Below, one piece after another: positions 16,006-21,075 of a stretch of 21,075 nt of DNA (positions within the stretch are counted from its first letter, which is position 1; each line of letters starts with the position of its first letter). This stretch comes from an uncultured Rhodospirillaceae bacterium. GTDB taxonomy: Bacteria > Pseudomonadota > Alphaproteobacteria > CAAGCB01 > CAG-977. Under the pieces are notes generated by a model. The model was not told the DNA's origin and did no database searches. It was given only the letters and a program-made list of their open reading frames with translations. Location: contig URSF01000036.1 in assembly GCA_900550445.1 (NCBI GenBank), positions 1 through 21,075 on the forward strand, in the 5' to 3' direction. Position numbers and translations under genes: made by a program.

Positions 16006-17148
16006 GCATTTAAGTTGGACAATCATAGCATTTTTTTCGTTCTCAACAGAAGTTAGAGTTCCATTTTCTAGACACATTAAAGTTTCTAATTCTTGTGCTT
16101 CCATTGGAATTTTAGCATCTAACAACGATTGGAAAAGTTCATCTCGAGTTAAGTAATTATTTTCCAACAATAACTTAACACCTTCTCGCAATAAAGAAGG
16201 AGATGATGCCTTTAAAATATTATCTAATGGCTCGTTCTTCCACCATTTTTTTATTTGCATTTTTCGTATCATATACTGATATTGATTAAGATTTATTAGC
16301 CCTAAATCTTTACTTCTATGAATCATAGCAGCTATTGAAACAAACCAGAATTTTTTCAATACTGCATAAAATTCCAAGTCGGCAGCATGGCTTGAAACCG
16401 ACGAAATAAAAGAATTTCTTGGTAATAAAAAAGCGGAAGCAAAAGCATTTGCTTCATCTTCTTTCTTTCTAAATTCTTCTCTGGGAATGTTTTCTTGATC
16501 TTCACTCCATTCGTGAAGCATAATATGCCCAAGTTCATGAGCAAGATCAAAATTTAACCGAGCGGCAGATTCTTTATTTGAAGAACGAGCTACCAGAATA
16601 ATCTCTTTCCCATTGACTTCAATTTGATCGCTAAAAGCATCTATGTCATCTGATGTTGTTTCAAATTGGGTAAAGAGAATCCCGTTTTTCTCAAGTAAAA
16701 AGACTAAATCTTTAATAGGTTCATCACCTAATTTCCAAAAAGAGCGAAGTTCCATAGCGGCTTCTTCCGGTGAACTATACTCTTTCGGCTCTGGTAAATT
16801 AAGTGCAGGAAAATCAAGATATTCAGACATAACATTATAAATTTTTGCCAGATGTTCCATCTTGATTTTTTGGGATATTCTCTCCTTTTTTTTTGTTTTT
16901 AAAAGAGAACGAAAATAAATCGAACGGCTCTTTATAGAAGGATCGTCTTCTTGTAAAAAATATTCAGAAGGAAATTTAAGAGCAGATGATAATTTTAATA
17001 ATTTTTCAAAAGGAAAAGAAACTTTATCATTTTCATACAATGAAATCGTCTGTTTTGTTACATTGAGTTCATTAGCCAAATCCTCAACGGTCATCTCGCG
17101 GTAAAGGCGGGCTGTTTTTAAGCGATTTCCGTTAAATCTTTGTAACAT
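15994..17148 (-). CDS. XRE regulator fused to ImmA/IrrE metallopeptidase
   Basis: A 384-aa two-domain protein. Residues about 8-60 are an XRE helix-turn-helix (LKTARLYREMTVEDLANEL, then VTKQTISLYENDK). Residues about 150-260 hold a zinc peptidase domain with FDLAHELGHIML (His204, Glu205, His208) and DEANAFASAFLLP (Glu232 as third ligand), the ImmA/IrrE (Peptidase_M78) pattern. The C-terminal 120 residues are unassigned. Such proteins cleave or sense a repressor or partner in mobile elements (ImmA of ICEBs1) and stress responses (IrrE). GGAGAGG lies 6 nt before the ATG at 17148; the TTG one codon earlier is not preferred. It follows the 17166-17837 gene by 17 nt, in one operon. DNA is much more AT-rich than the R-M genes: 18/60 and 24/60 G+C in two stretches counted (16021-16080, 16561-16620) against 31/60 at 12961-13020. 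Confidence 0.85.
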   Translation of the reverse strand: MLQRFNGNRLKTARLYREMTVEDLANELNVTKQTISLYENDKVSFPFEKLLKLSSALKFPSEYFLQEDDPSIKSRSIYFRSLLKTKKKERISQKIKMEHLAKIYNVMSEYLDFPALNLPEPKEYSSPEEAAMELRSFWKLGDEPIKDLVFLLEKNGILFTQFETTSDDIDAFSDQIEVNGKEIILVARSSNKESAARLNFDLAHELGHIMLHEWSEDQENIPREEFRKKEDEANAFASAFLLPRNSFISSVSSHAADLEFYAVLKKFWFVSIAAMIHRSKDLGLINLNQYQYMIRKMQIKKWWKNEPLDNILKASSPSLLREGVKLLLENNYLTRDELFQSLLDAKIPMEAQELETLMCLENGTLTSVENEKNAMIVQLKCKKN

Positions 17149-17165
17149 CAAATCCCTCTCCTTTT

Positions 17166-17837
17166 TTAATCCTTATTGCTTTTCTTTGCTTCTTCTTTGC
17201 ATTTGCTATGTCCCGCCGTCTTTTTAAGATTAGCTTTAACTTTGACAAGCATAGGCTTCGTTTCCATATCAGATGTATCAGCGGGAACTGCAAGCTGACA
17301 ATTTTCTAACAGATTCTTTTCGTTTATAACATCAAAATTTTTATCCAAAAGGACTTCTTTTAATGTTGAAACTCCATAATCTGTCGTATTAAAAACAATC
17401 AAGGAATAGTTTTTAATTGCCTCCTGCTTTGTTCCCAGCAAATCACATACGGTATCCAATATTCTCTTTTCATTCTCTGTTGGTTCAAGTTCAGGAAAAA
17501 AGCACGGTTGAATTGATGGAAGTTGGTCGTTTAACTGAAGAACGCTTTTTAAATATTGCGGTAATTCCTTTTTCTTAACAAGATCATTGAATCTGTTTTC
17601 TTTCATAAAGGAGTATAAGCAACCGTCAATAAGTAAATAACATGTTTTCCAACCGCCTTTTCCATATACAGTATATTTAAAATTTGTGTGTACCAGATTT
17701 GTGTTTAGTAAATCCCAAAAAATAAACGGAGAAGACATCGTCGTTACGGTGTTCATATCTTTAAGAATCATCGGATGGTCTTGCGTGCTCGTTTGTCGAA
17801 CAGCATCGTAAATGGTTTGAGTAAAAACCTGTTTCAT
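17166..17837 (-). CDS. Unrecognised protein paired with the XRE-ImmA gene
   Basis: A 223-aa soluble protein that I do not recognise with confidence (from memory possibly DUF5986-like; not checked). The N-terminal half has a compact region with SPFIFWDLLNTNLVH (about 36-50) and GGWKTCYLLIDGCLYSFMKE (about 61-80), which looks like alternating strands and helices. The C-terminal 30 residues are Lys-rich and likely disordered. No membrane segment, nuclease or HTH motif was seen. GGAGTG lies about 7 nt before the ATG. It is the first gene of a two-gene operon with the XRE-ImmA protein and shares its low G+C content, so the pair was probably acquired together. A natural idea is that it is the substrate, partner or toxin-like effector controlled by the peptidase; nothing in the sequence proves it. 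Confidence 0.6.
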   Translation of the reverse strand: MKQVFTQTIYDAVRQTSTQDHPMILKDMNTVTTMSSPFIFWDLLNTNLVHTNFKYTVYGKGGWKTCYLLIDGCLYSFMKENRFNDLVKKKELPQYLKSVLQLNDQLPSIQPCFFPELEPTENEKRILDTVCDLLGTKQEAIKNYSLIVFNTTDYGVSTLKEVLLDKNFDVINEKNLLENCQLAVPADTSDMETKPMLVKVKANLKKTAGHSKCKEEAKKSNKD

Positions 17838-17871
17838 AGAAACACTCCATAAAAAATAAAAATCTTATAAA

Positions 17872-17899
17872 TTCTTACATTATGATTTAGATTTGTCAA
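17872..17899 (-). promoter_or_regulatory. Promoter of the unknown-XRE-ImmA operon
   Basis: On the minus strand TTGACA (17899-17894), a 16-bp spacer and TAAGAA (17877-17872) form a good sigma-70 promoter 35 bp before the 17837 start codon. The -35 is a perfect consensus match. The 14-bp dyad at 17902-17933 lies directly upstream. Confidence 0.6.
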
Positions 17900-17901
17900 T
17901 G

Positions 17902-17933
17902 AATTTTACAAAAAAATTATTTTTTGTAAAATT
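17902..17933. promoter_or_regulatory. Perfect 14-bp dyad: operator or AT-rich terminator
   Basis: AATTTTACAAAAAA (17902-17915) and TTTTTTGTAAAATT (17920-17933) are perfect inverted repeats with a 4-nt centre. The dyad begins at the abiEii stop codon and ends 2 bp before the -35 of the next operon. It could be an operator for the XRE domain encoded two genes on, or a terminator for abiE whose T-run is inside the stem. Its position against the -35 favours regulation. Confidence 0.5.
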
Positions 17934-18871
17934 TATCGCTTTTTTGAAATCTTCCATTCCACCATCGGATGGGAGCGAATAAGGTCGAGAATAACCGTAT
18001 CGGAAAACAGTTTTTCGGGCGAGTAGCGTTTGTTCGAAAAATCCCGCAGAAACGCTTGTTCTTCATCGGTTAACGTCAGCAAATCCGACAGGTATTCTTT
18101 GACGGTTTGTTTCATCTGCGTCAAATCGATAAACTCTTTGCGATGAATGACCGGTAGCAACATCGTCTTGATTTCATACGGCCTTAACGCGTCAATGCCC
18201 GATAAATCAAACGCTTCTGAGGCTTGATCGTTCAACGCCCGATAAAAAACGATACATTTTTTCAGCAGTTCTTTTTCATCGTCAAAAAACACGCTTTGCT
18301 TAATCATATTGTGAATATCGTATAAGTCGCGCGGAGCCGTTCGGGACAACAGAGCGACGATTTTGCTTGCGAACAATTCGGCTTTTGCCAACCGGCAGAC
18401 GCCGACGTCTTTTCCTAAAACGGTCGTTTCGATCCGTTCAACCGGCAAGATGTGCGCCCGCAAAGAATAGTTGATTTCCACCTTGATGTTGTCTTTGACG
18501 CCGCCACAGTTCGTATAAGTAAACACAAAAGAATCCAAAGCGTGTGAAAACTTTGATTTCGGACTTAAATCGTAACCGTTCGCGCTCATATATTTTTGCA
18601 ACGTTGTTTTAAGGTTTTCGCGAACGTTCAGCATTTCTTCACGTCCGATGTTTTGCGTAAAGTCCAAATCAATATCGACCGACAGACGCAGCAAATCGAA
18701 AATCGTCAGGTTGATCGCCGTCCCGCCCTTTAACGCCAAACACTTTTCCGTCAGCGTATCGGTGTTCAAAAACGTTAAAATCTCCGTCAGCCGGAACACC
18801 TTTTCCAACGTATCGCGGTTAAAGTTCAGTTCTTCGGCTTTTTGCCCGATAAAAGCTTTGCTCAACAACAT
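17933..18871 (-). CDS. abiEii: AbiEii nucleotidyltransferase toxin (type IV TA)
   Basis: A 312-aa protein of the AbiEii/AbiGii family, the growth-arresting toxin of AbiE systems that block phage spread. It has a polymerase-beta-like nucleotidyltransferase core: ALKGGTAINL (46-55) and LSVDIDLDF (63-71) with Asp66 and Asp68 as metal ligands, then a Lys-rich helix LAKAELFASKIVALLSR (about 161-177) and PRDLYDIHNM, all family hallmarks. Family members are thought to modify RNA with nucleotides. AAGGA lies 6 nt before the ATG, at the very end of abiEi, leaving 2 nt between the genes. Length is normal (about 300 aa) and active-site residues are intact, so the toxin is probably functional. Confidence 0.9.
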   Translation of the reverse strand: MLLSKAFIGQKAEELNFNRDTLEKVFRLTEILTFLNTDTLTEKCLALKGGTAINLTIFDLLRLSVDIDLDFTQNIGREEMLNVRENLKTTLQKYMSANGYDLSPKSKFSHALDSFVFTYTNCGGVKDNIKVEINYSLRAHILPVERIETTVLGKDVGVCRLAKAELFASKIVALLSRTAPRDLYDIHNMIKQSVFFDDEKELLKKCIVFYRALNDQASEAFDLSGIDALRPYEIKTMLLPVIHRKEFIDLTQMKQTVKEYLSDLLTLTDEEQAFLRDFSNKRYSPEKLFSDTVILDLIRSHPMVEWKISKKR

Positions 18872-18873
18872 TT

Positions 18874-19575
18874 TTATTCCTTAACGTAGATGTTCCAACG
18901 CTTGTTTAACGCCGTTCCTTTTCCCAGATAGCGGCGGGAAGCGATCCCTTTTTGGCAGAAGTCGAAGAAATCGTCCGACAGCTTTAAATCCGATTGACGC
19001 TTTTCCAATAAATACCCCGCCTTTTGATACAAAAACGCTTTGCCGTATAAAGGCAGATACCGCCGCAATTTGTCTTCGTCCAACGACGGAATCGTATCCA
19101 GACAGGCTTCCAACTCCTCCAAACCGCAGACCTTTTCAAAAGCGTCGATACAGTCCAGAACGGAGCGTTCCAAGTCCGTCACGCGCACGCCGTTTTGTTC
19201 CGAAACGCCTTCGGAAATGCCGGAAAAGATTTGACGATACGCAACGCCGTCAAACTCGAACGGCTTGACTTTGCTTTGACTGATGAACGTCATATCGTAA
19301 AAGACCTGATTGGCGTATCCGTAAAACTCCAAAGCCGCGTGATGGGAAACGCAGGCGGTCGGGGAAACGCGGGATGCGATTTCAAACTTGTTCACGGTCG
19401 GCTGATGTGTTTCCAAGCTGACGGAAACGTATAAATCCTTTCGGACTCGGCGGATCAATCCCTGCTTCAAAGCGTCGTCCAAATACTTGGAGGCGTTCTC
19501 GCGCCAAAGAGCTTCTGCTTGTTTCCTGCCGAAACACCCTAACGCCAGAAGCTTTTTATAAGAGTCCAACCTCAT
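18874..19575 (-). CDS. abiEi: AbiEi antitoxin/autorepressor (type IV TA)
   Basis: A 233-aa protein matching AbiEi antitoxins. The first ~50 residues form a winged helix (LALGCFGRKQAEAL, then QGLIRRVRKDLYV wing), and the rest carries the antitoxin domain with CVSHHAALEFYGYANQVFYD (about 75-94) and TDLERSVLDCID (about 133-144). AbiEi neutralises AbiEii without a stable complex and represses its own promoter through inverted repeats. It lies upstream of the toxin, as usual, and an inverted repeat frames its -10. GAGGA lies about 9-10 nt before the ATG. The operon follows the integrase in the same direction, 66 bp away, so read-through from the integrase is possible. Confidence 0.88.
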   Translation of the reverse strand: MRLDSYKKLLALGCFGRKQAEALWRENASKYLDDALKQGLIRRVRKDLYVSVSLETHQPTVNKFEIASRVSPTACVSHHAALEFYGYANQVFYDMTFISQSKVKPFEFDGVAYRQIFSGISEGVSEQNGVRVTDLERSVLDCIDAFEKVCGLEELEACLDTIPSLDEDKLRRYLPLYGKAFLYQKAGYLLEKRQSDLKLSDDFFDFCQKGIASRRYLGKGTALNKRWNIYVKE

Positions 19576-19586
19576 TTTAATTTTTC

Positions 19587-19630
19587 CTCGATATATGTAT
19601 TTTTATAGCATAAATCGAGTTCTTTTTGAA
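19587..19630 (-). promoter_or_regulatory. abiE promoter with flanking inverted-repeat operator
   Basis: On the minus strand TTCAAA (19630-19625), a 17-bp spacer and TATAAA (19607-19602) with an extended TG form a promoter. CTCGAT (19619-19614) and ATCGAG (19592-19587) are an exact inverted pair that brackets the -10 and likely start site. AbiEi proteins are known to repress their own operon by binding inverted repeats in the promoter, so this is the probable operator. Confidence 0.65.
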
Positions 19631-19641
19631 ATAGTTTTTAC

Positions 19642-20829
19642 TCATATCCCTATCAATTCCGCGATTTTTTCACTGACGACATCTGCGGCTTGGATAAGCG
19701 ATTTATCCGTCAGATGCGTGTATCTGTTCGTAATCGTATGCAGTTTATGCCCCAGCAGTCCCGCGATAATCGCATCGGAATACCCCAAAGCCGCCGCCAT
19801 GGAAGCAAAACTGTGCCGCAATGCGTGGGCGCAAAGATTTTCCAACCCCGGATATTTTTTGATGGTTCTTTTAAAGATGTTTTTTGCGACGTCAGCCGTT
19901 TTCTTTACGCGGGGGAATACAAAATCTTCGTCATTTTCAGGGCGGATTTCCGTCTTCATTTTTAACAACAGGTTCTTTACCGCTATTCCGAAAGGTCGGT
20001 TTTGCGCTCCCGTTTTCGTATCGGGCAACCGAAACACTTGCGATTCAAAATCTATATATTTCCATTTCAGCGTCATAATTTCGTTACACCGGCAACCGGT
20101 CATAGCCAACAATCGAACGGAATTTAACGCGTATTTGTCAAGATAATTGCTCTGTCGCAAAGCGTCTCCCAACCGTTTCAAACCGTTCTCGTCCAGAAAG
20201 ATTTCCCGTTTATTGTTCGGTAATTTTTTGATTCTGTGGCACGGATTATGTTCCATCAAGCCGTTGTCAATGGCGTACTCAAACATACCGCTTAAAACGC
20301 ACAGGCAGTTGTTTGCCGTTGCAATGAATTTATGATCTTCACGTTTGAAACGTTCTTTAACATATGATCCGGAAAGCAGGTCGTCATACAGCCTTTGAAT
20401 ATCGCCTCGCAAAACTTCTTTGACGATCATCTTGCCGATAGAGGGCTTGATGTGATTGCGGATATGGTTTTCGTAATCTGTGCGCGTATTCGGTTTAATG
20501 CGGATTTTCCTTTTTTCATAGAAAGCGTCCGCCAGTTCCGCAACCGTCAAAGCCTTTCTTTTTTCAATTCTGTCATTTTGGGGATCTTTCCCTTGAACAA
20601 CAAGGGCGAGAACCTGTTTTGCTTCTTCCCGCGCTTGCGTCGGTGTGATTTGAGATGTTTTCGCAATCGTCATCTTCTTTTGCTTTCCGTAAGCGTTGCG
20701 GTACATCACGATATAACTGGCGGAATCTTTTCGGACGCGAACGCCGAAGCCTTTGAGGGAATCGTCAAAATAAGTTTTTTCCGCACCGTCAAAACGCAGA
20801 TCGTTTATGAAAGATTTGTTGATATTCAT
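19642..20829 (-). CDS. int: Tyrosine integrase of the element (P4-like, arm-binding domain)
   Basis: A 395-aa site-specific recombinase that would insert and excise the element. The N-terminal 90 residues are an arm-binding DUF4102-like domain (YFDDSLKGFGVRVRKDS; AREEAKQVLALVVQGKDP), then a SAM-like core-binding domain (about 95-190), then the catalytic domain with Arg247 (TGCRCNE), Lys272 (TKTG), His335 and Arg338 (AHALRHS), His361 (LLGHKL) and nucleophile Tyr370. All catalytic residues are present. The ATG at 20829 has GGAG about 8 nt upstream; the frame stays open another 13 codons through the repeats but lacks a better site. The paired GGGTAACA repeats lie 20-38 bp before the start, where bound integrase would also block its own transcription. 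Confidence 0.93.
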   Translation of the reverse strand: MNINKSFINDLRFDGAEKTYFDDSLKGFGVRVRKDSASYIVMYRNAYGKQKKMTIAKTSQITPTQAREEAKQVLALVVQGKDPQNDRIEKRKALTVAELADAFYEKRKIRIKPNTRTDYENHIRNHIKPSIGKMIVKEVLRGDIQRLYDDLLSGSYVKERFKREDHKFIATANNCLCVLSGMFEYAIDNGLMEHNPCHRIKKLPNNKREIFLDENGLKRLGDALRQSNYLDKYALNSVRLLAMTGCRCNEIMTLKWKYIDFESQVFRLPDTKTGAQNRPFGIAVKNLLLKMKTEIRPENDEDFVFPRVKKTADVAKNIFKRTIKKYPGLENLCAHALRHSFASMAAALGYSDAIIAGLLGHKLHTITNRYTHLTDKSLIQAADVVSEKIAELIGI

Positions 20830-20848
20830 CGTTTCTTCTCCTTTATCT

Positions 20849-20867
20849 GGGTAACACACGGGTAACA
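20849..20867. repeat. Right paired GGGTAACA repeat (putative integrase arm site)
   Basis: GGGTAACA at 20849-20856 and 20860-20867, the same unit, 11-bp period and orientation as at the left end (8624-8642). It lies just upstream of the integrase gene. The three bases between the units differ (CAC here, TCG on the left), so only the boxes are conserved. Confidence 0.65.
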
Positions 20868-20869
20868 AA

Positions 20870-21075
20870 GCGGAGAAAAAATCCGTTCAAAACAGAAAAT
20901 GTCCGCACTTGGCTTCCAAAGGCAGAAAAGCGGATTTATTAAGGAATATCAATATGTTGAAGACAACAAGAAACAAGGAGGGAAAACAAACGAAACCGAG
21001 TAAAATCCTTGTCCATATAATCAGAAACCGTATATCAGTTTACGGCTCGGCCTATTAGGCAGATAACCGTATTCA
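20870..21075. other. Right flank: hairpins, no recognised gene
   Basis: This stretch contains CGGA/TCCG (20871-20885) and TCCGC/GCGGA (20902-20934) inverted repeats. Near the edge are three related boxes, CCGTA (21028-21032), TACGG (21041-21045) and CCGTA (21067-21071), with a perfect GCCTATTAGGC hairpin (21050-21060) between the last two. A6TCC at 20876-20884 matches 8612-8620. No tRNA was found. Whether it is element or flanking chromosome cannot be decided here. Confidence 0.4.
20954..21058 (+). CDS. Possible 34-aa basic peptide ORF
   Basis: A short frame begins at ATG 20954 with AAGGA (20941-20945) 8 nt upstream and ends at TAG 21056-21058. It encodes a basic 34-residue peptide (MLKTTRNKEGKQ...) with no known motif. 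The good ribosome-binding site is the only support; no promoter is clear, and a chance ORF is likely. Confidence 0.2.
   Translation: MLKTTRNKEGKQTKPSKILVHIIRNRISVYGSAY

Larger units (their letters stand above)
8612..20884. mobile_element. Integrative and mobilizable element with defence cargo
   Basis: The segment joins a tyrosine integrase (right end), a MobC/relaxase mobilization operon with a serine recombinase and candidate oriT (left end), and cargo of restriction-modification, XRE-ImmA and AbiE modules. Identical paired repeats at 8624-8642 and 20849-20867 mark both ends. No type IV secretion, coupling protein or replication initiator gene was recognised, so transfer would depend on a helper. 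The outer limits given are provisional: they use a 9-bp A6TCC direct repeat just outside the repeats, which may be chance. Confidence 0.65.

Noticed and set aside
21021..21074. Open minus-strand frame entering from the right edge and stopping at 21021
   Set aside because: Only 17 codons are visible; this length is expected by chance and cannot be called a gene end.
20870..21075. tRNA or tmRNA as integration target at the right edge
   Set aside because: No acceptor/T-arm pattern was found on either strand; the target may lie beyond the window.

Overview
The window is about 21 kb of bacterial DNA from what looks like an alphaproteobacterium. This is an inference from a two-subunit Rhodobacter-type xanthine dehydrogenase and an ispH-thrB gene pair whose homoserine kinase is of the aminoglycoside-phosphotransferase-like class. 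Genes use ATG starts, Shine-Dalgarno sites and many 4-nt ATGA overlaps. No rRNA, tRNA or CRISPR array was seen.

Left part (1-8451) reads as resident chromosome. It holds an xdhA-xdhB operon (minus strand), a plus-strand HExxH metallopeptidase gene with a near-consensus sigma-70 promoter, an ispH-thrB pair, a hemolysin III/PAQR-type membrane protein and a membrane-anchored single-HKD phospholipase D-like protein. At 8477-8499 lies an intrinsic terminator on the minus strand that no visible gene feeds.

Right part (about 8.6-20.9 kb) is an integrative and mobilizable element. Its ends carry the same paired repeat, two GGGTAACA units spaced exactly 11 bp, in the same orientation (8624-8642 and 20849-20867). 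A tyrosine integrase sits at the right end. The mobilization module at the left comprises an unrecognised protein with a predicted membrane segment, a candidate oriT dyad, a small HTH protein, a MobC-like protein, a relaxase and a serine recombinase; the last four genes overlap end to start.

The cargo between the mobilization genes and the integrase is defence-like. (1) A tightly overlapped restriction-modification operon encodes a C5-cytosine methyltransferase, a PD-(D/E)XK endonuclease, a second methyltransferase of the amino (NPPF) type and a Vsr mismatch endonuclease. (2) A distinctly AT-rich two-gene unit encodes a protein I do not recognise and an XRE-ImmA/IrrE-type regulator-protease, behind a promoter next to a 14-bp dyad. 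(3) An AbiEi/AbiEii type IV toxin-antitoxin pair has a -10 element framed by an inverted repeat. The element thus combines movement genes (integrase, relaxase) with at least two recognised protection or maintenance systems and one candidate. The unrecognised genes at 8821-9930 and 17166-17837 and the two-methyltransferase R-M operon are the parts most worth following up. The outer core attachment site could not be fixed with confidence.
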